Origin: Planctomycetota bacterium
GTDB taxonomy: Bacteria; Planctomycetota; B15-G4; SIAN01
NCBI GenBank assembly: GCA_009691715.1
Contig: SIAN01000002.1
Location: 1 to 64,000, forward strand
Reading direction: 5' to 3'
Length of the DNA stretch: 64,000 nucleotides
Below the pieces are notes generated by a model that ran no database searches, was not told the DNA's origin, and was given only the letters and a program-made list of their open reading frames with translations. The translations under genes and the position numbers were made by a program. Below are positions 37,515 through 49,264 of the stretch, one piece after another; the stretch's first letter is position 1; each line of letters starts with the position of its first letter.

Positions 37515-39440
37515 TTGCTCACCAATCCTGAAGTCGGCATTTGGGGCAGCGAGCAGAGCGACCGGCTCTATTCGCTTTCGGCATGGGGCCGCGGCTACTT
37601 CCGCATCAACGAGGGCGGCAGCATCGAAGTCCACCCGCGTCCTGAGAAGAGCAAGGCTTCGATCGACCTGAAGCAGTTGATCGACGACCTCCGTCGGCGT
37701 GGCATCCCGCTACCGGTCACCGTTCACTTCGACGGCATCCTCGAAGACCGCGTCGAGCACATCTTCGGCTGCTTCAGCCGCTCGATTGGCGAGTACGGCT
37801 ACAAGGGGCGCTACCGCGGCGTCTATCCGATCAAGGTGAACCAGCATCGACAGGTCGTCGATGTCCTGCTGCGCGCCGGCAAGCCGCTCGGCCTCGGGCT
37901 CGAGGTCGGCAGCAAGCCGGAGCTCTTGGCGGTCCTGGCACTGATGGACAATCCCGACGCCTTGCTGATCTGCAACGGCTACAAGGACCGCGTATTCCTT
38001 GAGACCGCGCTGCTCGCGACCCGTCTCGGCCATCAGCCGGTGATCGTCATCGAGCGCTTCACCGAGCTTGTCGACCTGATCCAGATCGCGCGCGACCTCA
38101 ACATCCGGCCGGTCGTCGGACTGCGCGCCAAGCTGATGTCGAAGGGCTCGGGGAAGTGGGAGAGCTCCGGCGGCGAGCGCAGCAAGTTCGGCCTCACCGC
38201 CACCGAGATCACCGAGGCGGTGGAGCTGATGCGCCGCGAGGGCATGCTCGACTGCCTGCAGCTGCTGCACTTCCACCTCGGCAGCCAGATCACCGCGATC
38301 GCCAATCTGAAGACTGCGTTGCGCGAGGGTTCGCGCCTCTACGCCGAACTCTGCAAGCTCGGCGCCAGCATGAAGTTCCTCGATGTCGGCGGCGGGCTCG
38401 GCGTCGACTACGACGGCTCGCGGACCAACTTCGTTGTCAGCAAGGACTACTCCGACCAAGAATACGCCAACGACGTGGTCTGGATCGTCCAGGAGATTTG
38501 CGACGGGGCCGGAGTGCCCCATCCGGACCTGATCTCCGAGTCCGGGCGCGCCCTCGTCGCCCACCACTCGGTTCTGGTGGTCGACGTGATGGGTGCCAAC
38601 GTGATGACCGACCGTCCGCCGCCGGGACCGGCGCCCGCCGAGGCGCACCCCGTCCTAAAGAACCTCTATGACGCCTTCCTGAACACCACCGTCCGCAACT
38701 GCCGCGAGACCTTCCACGACATCGCCTCGACCAAGGATGAGATCCACACGCTTTTCATGCACGGGATCCTCACGCTGAAGGATCGCGCCTACGCCGAAGA
38801 GCTCGACATCGCGACGCGCAACAAGGTGCTGAAGCTGGTGCGCAAAATGGACGAGGTGCCTGAGGAGTTCGAACACCTCGAACGCGACCTCGCCGACACC
38901 TACTTCTGCAATTTCTCGATCTTCCAGTCGCTGCCCGACACCTGGGCGATCAAGCACCTCTTCCCGACGATGCCGATCAGCGGCCATAAGAACCGCCCGT
39001 CGCGACACGCGGTGCTGGCCGACATCACCTGCGATTCGGACGGCAAGGTCGACCGGTTCATCGACCTGAAGGACGTCAAGGAGACGCTGCTCGTCCACGC
39101 GCTCGAATCGCAGCAGGGCACCTACGAACTCGGTTTCTTCCTGGTCGGCGCCTACCAAGAGATCCTCGGCGATCCGCACAACCTGTTTGGCGACACGTCT
39201 GCCGTGCACGTCGACGTCGCCGAGGACGGCACCTACGACATCCGCCATCTTGTCGAAGGCGATCGCGTGAGCGAGGTGCTCTCCTACGTCGAATACAACA
39301 AACGCGACCTGATGGAACGGGTGCGACGGGCTGCAGAGGCGGCGCTGAAGAACGGTCGAATCACGTTCGAGGAGTCGGGGCGACTGCTCAAACGCTACGA
39401 GGAAGGGATGGAGTCCTACACCTACCTTTCGAGAAGCTGA
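37515..39440 (+). CDS. speA: Biosynthetic arginine decarboxylase
   Basis: YKGRYRGVYPIKVNQHRQVV; LGLEVGSKPELL; LQLLHFHLGSQI; DVGGGLGVDYDG; start TTG 37515 tentative. Confidence 0.94.
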   Translation: MLTNPEVGIWGSEQSDRLYSLSAWGRGYFRINEGGSIEVHPRPEKSKASIDLKQLIDDLRRRGIPLPVTVHFDGILEDRVEHIFGCFSRSIGEYGYKGRYRGVYPIKVNQHRQVVDVLLRAGKPLGLGLEVGSKPELLAVLALMDNPDALLICNGYKDRVFLETALLATRLGHQPVIVIERFTELVDLIQIARDLNIRPVVGLRAKLMSKGSGKWESSGGERSKFGLTATEITEAVELMRREGMLDCLQLLHFHLGSQITAIANLKTALREGSRLYAELCKLGASMKFLDVGGGLGVDYDGSRTNFVVSKDYSDQEYANDVVWIVQEICDGAGVPHPDLISESGRALVAHHSVLVVDVMGANVMTDRPPPGPAPAEAHPVLKNLYDAFLNTTVRNCRETFHDIASTKDEIHTLFMHGILTLKDRAYAEELDIATRNKVLKLVRKMDEVPEEFEHLERDLADTYFCNFSIFQSLPDTWAIKHLFPTMPISGHKNRPSRHAVLADITCDSDGKVDRFIDLKDVKETLLVHALESQQGTYELGFFLVGAYQEILGDPHNLFGDTSAVHVDVAEDGTYDIRHLVEGDRVSEVLSYVEYNKRDLMERVRRAAEAALKNGRITFEESGRLLKRYEEGMESYTYLSRS

Positions 39441-39465
39441 CGAGCTGAAGGCCGCAGCTTCCCGT

Positions 39466-39510
39466 GGCGGTTTTGGTGCTGACGAGCTGCGCTCGCAGCA
39501 CAAAACTGCC
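39466..39510. terminator. Long hairpin downstream of speA
   Basis: GGCGGTTTTG(g)TGCTG(a)CGAGC-TGC-GCTCGCAGCACAAAACTGCC: ~20-bp stem, two single-nt bulges and one G-T wobble. Confidence 0.6.
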
Positions 39511-39717
39511 CAATGCGGCGTGCGGAGTCGGCGGCGGGGCCGTAACTGCTGCGCGGCTCGGACAAGAGGGCGCGGTGGCGCGACTCGAGGAGAACGCGAG
39601 CGCCGAGAGCTGCGACTCGCCGGACTTTCTTGGCGGGGCTATTATCCGGCGCTTCTAGCCCCGGCGCGGCCTCGGGTGAGGCGGCGGCGGGGTTTCCGTT
39701 TTGGCTAGAGCATCGGC

Positions 39718-41730
39718 ATGAGCGTCTCGAAGAACTTCTCCCTCGCGCCAGGCAAACGGGTGCTGTTCCTGACCAAGGACCCGGACCTCATTCGGCGGCA
39801 GCTCACGGGTGACCTCGATCTGACGCTCGACGACGTCTCGGTCAGCGACCTGCTCGACAACGTCAACACCGATGCGATGACGCCGGCGTGGGTCTGCTTC
39901 GACTGGGATCCTGCCGAGATCGCGAAGAACGCGTACGCGGGCCTGATCGTCGACAGGAAACGGCTCGTGCCGACTGAAGCCCTGCGCAAGGGCAACTTCG
40001 AGGTGATCGTCAGCGGCTACCGCAAGGGCACCGGTTCGTCACGCGAGACTGCGGTGCAGGCAGAAAAATGGTCGGGGATCCGGATGGCGGTGGCGGCGTC
40101 GTTCGCACCGATCCATGCCCGCAACAACATCAACCAGGGCGTCCTGATGGGCGACTACGCGATGCTGCGACGGCTGCAGCGCGGCGAGTCGATCGAGCTC
40201 TCGGAACTCACGGCCGACAAGGACCCGATCACGAAGCTCCTGATCGAGAATGGCGGATTGTTCAAGTTCGCTGCGTCGATGAAACGCGGTGAGGTGAACT
40301 TGCCGCCGCTCAAGACGGCATGCCGCCCGATGACGATGGCAGAGAAGATCCTCGCGCGTCATGCGGTGGGAAGCGCTGACGGAGCCGCCGACGAGGTCTT
40401 CGTCCAGCCAGGCGATGCGCTCCTCATCAAGGTCGATGCGGGCTACTCGCATGAGTTCACGACGGCGCAGGTGCACGCCTTCCTCGCCGAGGAGTTCGGG
40501 CCGGACTACCAGGTGCAAAATCCGCGGAATTTCGCGGTGTTCGAGGACCACCTGATCTACGCCGACGGCGTGGCGGCGATGGCTCCCTACTCGGCGAAGA
40601 TCGAGACGCTGCGGCGGATGCAGCGCGAGTTCCAGGCGCATACGGGCGTGCTCGACTTCTCGGCGAAGGACGGAATTTCACCGGGAATCTGCCACCAAGT
40701 CGCGCGCGAGAAGCTGATCGGCCCAGGCGAGATCGTGAACGCGACCGACAGCCACACGTGCATGGGCGGCGCCAGCAATGCGCTGGCGTGGGGCTGCGGC
40801 TCGACCGAATACGCAGGGCTCATCCAATCCGGGTTCACGTTTGTGCGCGTGCCCGAGTCGATCCGGTTCGAGCTGTACGGATGCCTCGCGGCAGGAGTGA
40901 CGGCGAAGGACTTGATCCTCGAGCTTCTTGCCACGTTCGCCAAGGAACAGATGACGCTCGATCGTGTGATGGAGTTCGGCGGACCGGGGCTTTCGACGCT
41001 CTCGATCGACGAGCGCGCGACGCTGACGAACATGGCGACCGAGTGCTCAGCGTTCACCGGCATCACCGAGTGCGATGAGCTCACACTCGACTGGCTGGTG
41101 AAGCGGAGGCCCGGCGCCGATCGCGCGAAGCTCAGGCAGGCGGCCGTGCAACCTGATCCGGGCGCTGTCTACGTCGGCGGCATCCATCGGATCGACCTCG
41201 CCGCAATCGTCCCGATGGTCGCGACGCCTGGCGATCCCGATCGCGGAATCCCATCGGATCCGACCAATGGAGCGCGCGTCAAAGAGCTCGCTGCGACTCC
41301 GATCCAGATCGCATACGGTGGCTCTTGCACCGCCGGCAAAGACGACGACATGGATTACTACGCGGAGGTCTGCCGCGAAGCTGACCATGCCGGCCGCCGC
41401 GTCGCGCCAAGCGTCGAGTTCTTCCTGCAGTTCGGATCGATCGACGTGCAGGAAGGCGCGCGCCGGAAGGGCTACCTCGACCTCTTCGCTCGCGTCGGAG
41501 TGAAGGTGATCCACCCCGGCTGCGGCGCCTGCATCGGCTGCGGGCCTGGCGTGTCGACGGCGGGCGAACAGGTCACCGTCAGTGCGATCAACCGAAACTT
41601 CAAGGGCCGCAGCGGCCCCGGGAAGCTCTGGCTCGCCTCGCCGCTCACCGTCGCCGCCTCCGCCTTCACCGGCCGGATCGTCGCCTTCACCCCAGGCATG
41701 TTCCGCGAGCCCACCGCCGCCATTCGCTGA
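39718..41730 (+). CDS. Aconitase/isopropylmalate dehydratase superfamily, swivel domain N-terminal to catalytic domain
   Basis: Swivel-type VIVSGYRKGTGSSRETAVQAEKWSGIRMAVAASFAPIHARNNINQGVL first; then NATDSHTCMGGASNALAWGCGSTEYA; HPGCGACIGCGPG. Confidence 0.9.
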   Translation: MSVSKNFSLAPGKRVLFLTKDPDLIRRQLTGDLDLTLDDVSVSDLLDNVNTDAMTPAWVCFDWDPAEIAKNAYAGLIVDRKRLVPTEALRKGNFEVIVSGYRKGTGSSRETAVQAEKWSGIRMAVAASFAPIHARNNINQGVLMGDYAMLRRLQRGESIELSELTADKDPITKLLIENGGLFKFAASMKRGEVNLPPLKTACRPMTMAEKILARHAVGSADGAADEVFVQPGDALLIKVDAGYSHEFTTAQVHAFLAEEFGPDYQVQNPRNFAVFEDHLIYADGVAAMAPYSAKIETLRRMQREFQAHTGVLDFSAKDGISPGICHQVAREKLIGPGEIVNATDSHTCMGGASNALAWGCGSTEYAGLIQSGFTFVRVPESIRFELYGCLAAGVTAKDLILELLATFAKEQMTLDRVMEFGGPGLSTLSIDERATLTNMATECSAFTGITECDELTLDWLVKRRPGADRAKLRQAAVQPDPGAVYVGGIHRIDLAAIVPMVATPGDPDRGIPSDPTNGARVKELAATPIQIAYGGSCTAGKDDDMDYYAEVCREADHAGRRVAPSVEFFLQFGSIDVQEGARRKGYLDLFARVGVKVIHPGCGACIGCGPGVSTAGEQVTVSAINRNFKGRSGPGKLWLASPLTVAASAFTGRIVAFTPGMFREPTAAIR

Positions 41731-41785
41731 GCCCGCTTCGCGAATGGGGCGCCGAGGCTGCAGATGCAAGGAGGAGAGTCCCGAA

Positions 41786-41807
41786 GCTGTGTCCGAAAGG
41801 ACACTGC
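41786..41807. other. GNRA-capped hairpin after the aconitase-family gene
   Basis: GC(t)GTGTCC-GAAA-GGACAC(t)GC. Confidence 0.5.
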
Positions 41808-41877
41808 GATGGGCGCTCCGACGTCGCGAGTACTCGAGCGCGTTTGTAGCAGATGCAGCCTCGCCGCCCTGTTCGCC

Positions 41878-42825
41878 TCAGCGGACCTGGCCCTCGACGA
41901 ACGGCACCTCGTGCACCTTGGCGTGCATGATCGGGCCGTGGCCGAAATACCCATCCTCGCCGAACAATTCGCCGTGGTCGGCGGTGATGGTGATGAAGGT
42001 GTTCTTCGGCACCATGTCGAAGAGCTTTTCCATCACCGTGTCGACGTACTTCACCGTGTTGATCTGACGCTGGCGCAGCTCGTCCATCTCGCTCTGCACG
42101 AAAAAGCTGTCGTTCTTGTGGACGAGCTTCCCCTCGACGACCTCCTTGTCGAGGCCCTTGAGCACGCCGTTGATCCCGCTGATGCGCGGGAACTTGTTCG
42201 AGTCCTCTGTCGGCAGCGCGAACGGGTAGTGCGTCTCGCCGACGTTCAACATGTAGAAGCTCGGCCGCTCGTCGCTGAACTTAAGCGTCGGCAGCATCGC
42301 CGCCATGTCGTTGTGCTTGTCCATCAGCTGGAACGTGTCGAAGTCGCGATTGATGCAGGTCGACGGGTTCAACACCGGCAGCGACACGCGCGCATGCGTC
42401 GAGAAACCTAGCTCCTTGCGCAGAAACGTCGGCATGTAGAGCGACGGCACGAGCTTGCCGAACTCCATCCCATCAGTGCCGAAGCGCTTGTTGTAGTTGA
42501 GGAAGTCCTCTTTGTAGTACTCGGAGGCGAAAACGCCCGGCGGCGACGTGTGCGGCATGAGGCCCATGAGCAGGTTGTAGTGCGACGGCGCGGTCCAGCT
42601 CGCGTAGCTCCAGCGCCGCTCGACCTTGCCGAGCTTCATCATCGTTTTCGGCTGCGCCGCCATGAACGAGTCGAAGCGGCAGGAGTCGAGCGTGATCACG
42701 ATGTAGTTGTTCTTGCCCTTCGGGTCGGGGCGCACGAACTGGCCGATCTTCGGTGGCAGCGCCTTCGGCGGCAGCTGCTTCTTCGGCGTTTCCTTGTTCC
42801 CGAACAGTCCACCGAAGATTCCCAT
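41878..42825 (-). CDS. Sulfatase-fold/alkaline phosphatase superfamily protein (T-A-P-S-H type)
   Basis: NNYIVITLDSCRFDSF; SYASWTAPSHYNLLMGLMP; TFITITADHGELFGEDGYFGHGP. Confidence 0.82.
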   Translation of the reverse strand: MGIFGGLFGNKETPKKQLPPKALPPKIGQFVRPDPKGKNNYIVITLDSCRFDSFMAAQPKTMMKLGKVERRWSYASWTAPSHYNLLMGLMPHTSPPGVFASEYYKEDFLNYNKRFGTDGMEFGKLVPSLYMPTFLRKELGFSTHARVSLPVLNPSTCINRDFDTFQLMDKHNDMAAMLPTLKFSDERPSFYMLNVGETHYPFALPTEDSNKFPRISGINGVLKGLDKEVVEGKLVHKNDSFFVQSEMDELRQRQINTVKYVDTVMEKLFDMVPKNTFITITADHGELFGEDGYFGHGPIMHAKVHEVPFVEGQVR

Positions 42826-42924
42826 GTCGTCGTCTCTCTCTCTCGCTTTGTTCGCTGGCGATCTACCCGACCGAGGCACGCGCCTTCGGGAAACGCGCCG
42901 GAGTAGCCGGGAACGCGGGCGGCG

Positions 42925-43695
42925 TCAAGGAAGCGCGCGATCATGGTTCGGCTGCACGTCACCGTCGGCTGCAGGCCGCACCAGCGCCGGAACTGATTTC
43001 CCACGCACCGAGCTCCACGCGGGGAGGGTGGCGAGGAACGCTTCCGTTCGCGGACACGGCGCACGGCCGTGGACCGCGTGCTGGTTTGCCGGGTCGAGTT
43101 CGGAGCGCAGCGCAGCCAGGTCGTCGGCGGTGTCGACATCGAGCCACGGTCTCAGCGTGAACGCGCGCAACTTCGCGTTCGCCGCACGGCGCATAGTCTC
43201 GTCGAGCACGGAACGCGTGCTCATCGCGAATCCGCGGAACAGTTCGGGGTGCGCCGATCGCAGCCCGACGAGGTAGTAGCCGCCGCCACGATCCGGTCCG
43301 AGGACGAGGTCGGCACCGCCTTCGAGCGCATCGAGCGCTTCCGCAAGAACCAATGCCGGCAGCGTCGGGCTGTCGCTGTTCCGCATCACGACCGCGCCGA
43401 AACCCTCGGCGAAGCACTCCTCGAACGCCGCGATCATCCGTTCGGACAGGGTCGGCCCGCGTTGTGGCCGCACACGGAATCGCGCCTCACCGATCTCGTC
43501 CAGTCGCGGGAGTGACTCCGGCGGGAATCCATAGATGAACCGATCGGCCCGGATCAATGCGGTGGCATCCAGCACGTCCTGGAGGAATGAGCGATAGAGG
43601 CCTGCCGCTGCCGCGGCGCCGATGGCCGGGATCAAGCGCGTCTTTGCCAGACCCGGGCGCGGGTCCTTGGCCATGACGATCAACGCGCGCCGCAT
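42925..43695 (-). CDS. TIGR04282/DUF2064-type glycosyltransferase-like protein
   Basis: ALIVMAKDPRPGLAKTRLIPAIG; MRNSDSPTLPALVLAEALDALEGGADLVLGPDRGGGYYLVGL; WLDVDTADDLAAL. Confidence 0.85.
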   Translation of the reverse strand: MRRALIVMAKDPRPGLAKTRLIPAIGAAAAAGLYRSFLQDVLDATALIRADRFIYGFPPESLPRLDEIGEARFRVRPQRGPTLSERMIAAFEECFAEGFGAVVMRNSDSPTLPALVLAEALDALEGGADLVLGPDRGGGYYLVGLRSAHPELFRGFAMSTRSVLDETMRRAANAKLRAFTLRPWLDVDTADDLAALRSELDPANQHAVHGRAPCPRTEAFLATLPAWSSVRGKSVPALVRPAADGDVQPNHDRALP

Positions 43696-43763
43696 CGCCC
43701 GACTCCCCGGGAACGCCCCGGGAGCGAGCGTATCCGCGCGCCGCCTCTTTGTGCGGTCGCGAC

Positions 43764-43797
43764 TTGAGCTAAGATGATCTTGAGACCGAGTCTTAGA
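43764..43797. promoter_or_regulatory. Candidate operator (two adjacent imperfect dyads) upstream of feoA
   Basis: CTAAGAT-G-ATCTTGAG overlapping TTGAGAC-CGA-GTCTTAG; central AAGATGATCTT is a perfect palindrome. Confidence 0.4.
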
Positions 43798-43809
43798 ATC
43801 AGGTACACC

Positions 43810-44049
43810 ATGAGCGTCAAGCTGACCACCCTCCTCCCGTTGGCGACGGTCGATCGCGGCGAGACCGCGACGATCGAATGCCTCACCGCCAGCGCCGTGC
43901 TCCGCGCCAGGCTCGAAGAACTCGGCTTGGTGCCCGGCGCCCGGTTGCGCGTGGTCAAGAGCGGCTCGCCTTGCATCCTCGATCTCGGCACCTCGCGCCT
44001 TGCGCTTCGCGTCGAGGACGTCGATTCGATCCTCGTCAACGTGAGCTGA
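43810..44049 (+). CDS. feoA: FeoA-domain protein (copy 1)
   Basis: LASTA-like FeoA fold: RARLEELGLVPGARLRVVKSGSPCILDLGTSRLALRVEDVDSILV. Confidence 0.85.
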   Translation: MSVKLTTLLPLATVDRGETATIECLTASAVLRARLEELGLVPGARLRVVKSGSPCILDLGTSRLALRVEDVDSILVNVS

Positions 44050-44055
44050 GGGTTT

Positions 44056-44283
44056 GTGACGACGCTCGATCAGCTCCGGCCCGGGCAACGGGCCGAGGTC
44101 CTGCGCGTCGCGGCATCGACGTCGCTCGCTCAGCGCCTCGCGGAGATGGGTCTGCTGGAAGGCGCTTCCGTCCGCATGGTCCGCTCTGCGCCACTCGGCG
44201 ACCCGATCGAGATCGAGCTCGAAGGTTGCCACTTGTCGATCCGGCGGGCTGACGCGCGCGGCGTCGTGCTCCGCGACGATTGA
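44056..44283 (+). CDS. feoA: FeoA-domain protein (copy 2)
   Basis: LAQRLAEMGLLEGASVRMVRSAPLGDPIEIELEGCHLSIRRADARGVVL; GTG start. Confidence 0.87.
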   Translation: MTTLDQLRPGQRAEVLRVAASTSLAQRLAEMGLLEGASVRMVRSAPLGDPIEIELEGCHLSIRRADARGVVLRDD

Positions 44284-44287
44284 CGCC

Positions 44288-46525
<2,238 letters not shown>

Positions 46526-46583
46526 GTCGCGTGAGCCAGACGCGCCGCGAAGCCTGGCCGCGCCGCCAAAGCCGAGCCGCGCG

Positions 46584-46838
46584 ATGACTGGCCAGGAGTG
46601 GGCTGCCCTCGCGATCGTCGCCAGTGCCGCGGTGTGGCTGGTGCGCGCCTGGCGGTCGAAGCGGTTCGACGAACACGGCGTCAAGCACCCAAACGACGGC
46701 TCGAGTTGCTCGAACTGCTCCGCTGGGGACGAACGATCGGCCCCGGTGGCGCCCCAGGCGAAGGGGCCCCCGACCACGTCGACGCCGCGACCGGCATCCG
46801 CGGCTCCAGAAACAGGAGAGCCGCCGACCCGCCTGTGA
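46584..46838 (+). CDS. FeoB-associated Cys-containing small membrane protein
   Basis: One TM (WAALAIVASAAVWLVRAW) followed by SSCSNCSAG; directly after feoB. Confidence 0.65.
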   Translation: MTGQEWAALAIVASAAVWLVRAWRSKRFDEHGVKHPNDGSSCSNCSAGDERSAPVAPQAKGPPTTSTPRPASAAPETGEPPTRL

Positions 46839-46853
46839 TGGCGGATCGGCGGC
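46820..46853. terminator. Hairpin at the end of the feo operon
   Basis: GCCGCCGACCCGCC-TGTGAT-GGCGGATCGGCGGC, one mismatch; overlaps the stop codon. Confidence 0.6.
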
Positions 46854-46939
46854 ACTCGATGTCGTTTGTTGACCGCGGCGGGCGGCAGCGTGGCGCGGCG
46901 GCGCGCCTCACTCACTGCAGGTCATTCACTCCTTGTCGC

Positions 46940-47953
46940 TCAGTTCAGATCCTTGAAGCTGAACTTGCGCGCGATCGACTCCTTCGCAGATTCCTTGCCG
47001 TCGACCTCGCAGTAGGGGTAGACGAAGAAATTGCGCGGGCCGCTCGCGGCAGCCGGCACCAACGGCACATCGCGTCCGGTGGTGAACTCAATCCGGTCCT
47101 TGGTGAGGCCGCCGAAGTAGGAGCCCACCATTGCCGGGTCCTTGTCGGCCTCCGAGATGTCGACCGGCATCCAGCCCTTGCCGTCGGCGAAGAACTCGGC
47201 CCAGCAGTGGTAGCCGGCGACCTCGCCCTCGCTCTTGTCGGTCGGGATCGACGCGCCCATCAGGAAGCGCGACGGCACGCCGTTCGTGCGCGTTAGCGAC
47301 ATGAAGTAGGCGTGGAAGTCGGTGCAGTTGCCGTAGCCAGCCGAGCACGCCCACTCGGTCGAACCGGTGCCCCAGCCCGTGCCATCCTTGCTGTAGCGCA
47401 TCTTTCCGAGCACAAAGTCGTACGCCTCGCGCCCGATCGCGACCGGGTCGCTGCCCTTCGGCTTGAAGCCGCCGGAGAGCGCCGTGACCGAATCACCGAC
47501 CGGCACGAGCTTGCTGCCGGCGAGGAAGCGCGCGCGCGCCTCCGCTGACAACTTTGCGCCCGTCGCGGCCGCGGCGAGGTCGCGCTTCTCCTCGAGTCGC
47601 GTGACGTCGAAGGTGAGGCGAACGGTCGTCGGGAGCTTCGACGCCGGGACGCGCACGTGGAAGATCTGGTTGCCGAGCGTCGGCTCGGTCGCGATCGAAT
47701 GGCCCTCTGGTGCCTCGACGTTCTTCACTACGACCGTCTGGAACGGCGTCGTGTGAGCCACCGGCAGCCAGAGATCGACCTGCGTGGCGCCAACCGGCGC
47801 CTCCTTCACGGTCGCCTCGTAGACGAACTCAAAGTGGCGCGACTTCGGGTTCGCGACGGTTGGAGCCCGCCGCAGCGGTGCGACCTGACCCTCGACGGCG
47901 CATGCCACGAAGACGCTCAAAGCGACGAGCGACGATGCGATCTTTGTTCGCAC
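46940..47953 (-). CDS. Exported transglutaminase-like protein
   Basis: Signal peptide; GYGNCTDFHAYFMSLTRTNGVPSRFLMGASI...GYHCWAEFFADGKGWMPVDISEA. Confidence 0.85.
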   Translation of the reverse strand: MRTKIASSLVALSVFVACAVEGQVAPLRRAPTVANPKSRHFEFVYEATVKEAPVGATQVDLWLPVAHTTPFQTVVVKNVEAPEGHSIATEPTLGNQIFHVRVPASKLPTTVRLTFDVTRLEEKRDLAAAATGAKLSAEARARFLAGSKLVPVGDSVTALSGGFKPKGSDPVAIGREAYDFVLGKMRYSKDGTGWGTGSTEWACSAGYGNCTDFHAYFMSLTRTNGVPSRFLMGASIPTDKSEGEVAGYHCWAEFFADGKGWMPVDISEADKDPAMVGSYFGGLTKDRIEFTTGRDVPLVPAAASGPRNFFVYPYCEVDGKESAKESIARKFSFKDLN

Positions 47954-48295
47954 GGTTCGTTCCTCGATGCCATGGAAACCGAATGTCTGCCATCGTAACG
48001 ACGACTTTATGGCCGCGCTCTGCACGAATTGCGCTTCGCCGATTCGGTGAATCAATCACGGGCACGGAATCGCCCGCCCCTAAGGTTTGCATTCCGAACG
48101 TCACGACTTAGAGTTTCGTGCGGAATCCGGCCAACGCGATGGTGGTTACCGCAGTACGAGTGCGCGCTAGCCGAGACATCCTCACGGAACCAGCGCATTC
48201 AATGCGCGTATCTCGTCTGGCGCGGGCGGCGCCCACCGGTCCTTCAGGACCCGGCGCGCGCGCCGCGGCGAGGCTCCCCCGAGAGATTCACTGCG

Positions 48296-48583
48296 ATGAA
48301 CGAAGTGCCTGCCGTCTCAGCCACCGTGCGCGCCGCCACTCTGGAATTGCCGGTCCCACCCTTCCCATGGACCGAGAACGTCGAGTTCGTCCTCGCACGT
48401 TACGAGCGCCAACTGATCAACCACGCGCTCGCCAACGCCGACCACGTCAAGCGGCGCGCCGCGATGCTGCTCGGCATCTCGCGCTACGCCCTGGAGCGCC
48501 GCCTCATCCGCGTCGCCCAACTGCTCGACGGCACACCGGCGCCGAAGAACAAGGCCGCGACGGGCGGCACTCAGTCGAGCTGA
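48296..48583 (+). CDS. Fis-type HTH DNA-binding protein
   Basis: RYERQLINHALANADHVKRRAAMLLGISRYALERRL. Confidence 0.82.
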   Translation: MNEVPAVSATVRAATLELPVPPFPWTENVEFVLARYERQLINHALANADHVKRRAAMLLGISRYALERRLIRVAQLLDGTPAPKNKAATGGTQSS

Positions 48584-48704
48584 GCGCTGGGCAGTTCGAT
48601 CGGCAAGCTGCGCGCGCCTCGGGGGGCGCAGCCGCAGCCGCAATGTCGCGCTCCTTGATCACGCTCGCACCCACCGCTTCAATCCGTAGCCTCGGCTGAT
48701 CCGA

Positions 48705-48780
48705 GCGGGTGTAACTCAGTTGGCAGAGTGTCAGCTTCCCAAGCTGAATGTCGAGGGTTCGAACCCCTTCACCCGCTCCA
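48705..48780 (+). tRNA. tRNA-Gly (anticodon CCC)
   Basis: GCGGGTG/CACCCGC acceptor stem, TCAGC-TTCCCAA-GCTGA anticodon arm, GGTTCGAAC T-loop, encoded CCA. Confidence 0.93.
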
Positions 48781-48877
48781 ACCGGACTGGCGCAGATCGC
48801 GGCCATCTTGAGTTCGAGCCCTCGGTCGCGCCACGGCCGCTTCTGGAAGGGCGTGGCGACGAGTCGGCCGCGATCGC

Positions 48878-49138
48878 GATTTCGACCGGTTCGTCGCGAA
48901 CATGGCGATGAAGACCGACACGCTGTTTCGGCGCAATCCCGACAGCACCCTCAGCGATTGGACTGACGCGATGGGCCTCGGGTCAGAATCGCGGTATCTC
49001 CGCGGCGACAACTCACGCGCCATCGTCCCGCGCAGCAAGTGCATCACCGGTGATCTGCGCTAGCTCAAAGAGGTGGGCGGATCCGCGTCCTACACCGCTT
49101 GGAGCGACTCCCGAGTCATCTTTGGGCTCGGCGACTGA
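48878..49138 (+). pseudogene. Remnant of an FG-GAP/ASPIC-UnbV (CRTAC1-like) gene
   Basis: Frame reads DFDRFVANMAMKTDTLFRRNPDSTLSDWTDAMGLGSESRYLRGDNSRAIVPRSKCITGDLR*LKEVGGSASYTAWSDSRVIFGLGD*; no upstream body. Confidence 0.65.
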
Positions 49139-49264
49139 AGAGCGCCGGTAACTCTCGTCGTGCGCTGCCAGACGGGACGCGTGACGAGCGGCGTGACGTC
49201 GCCGTCGGTGCCTACATGCGGATCGTCCACGGACTATGACCGTCGCGGACGTTCCGCACCGAGC

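Noticed and set aside
48041-48053. GATTC-GGT-GAATC palindrome between the transglutaminase-like and Fis-like genes
   Set aside because: Short isolated 13-mer with no partner site; could arise by chance.
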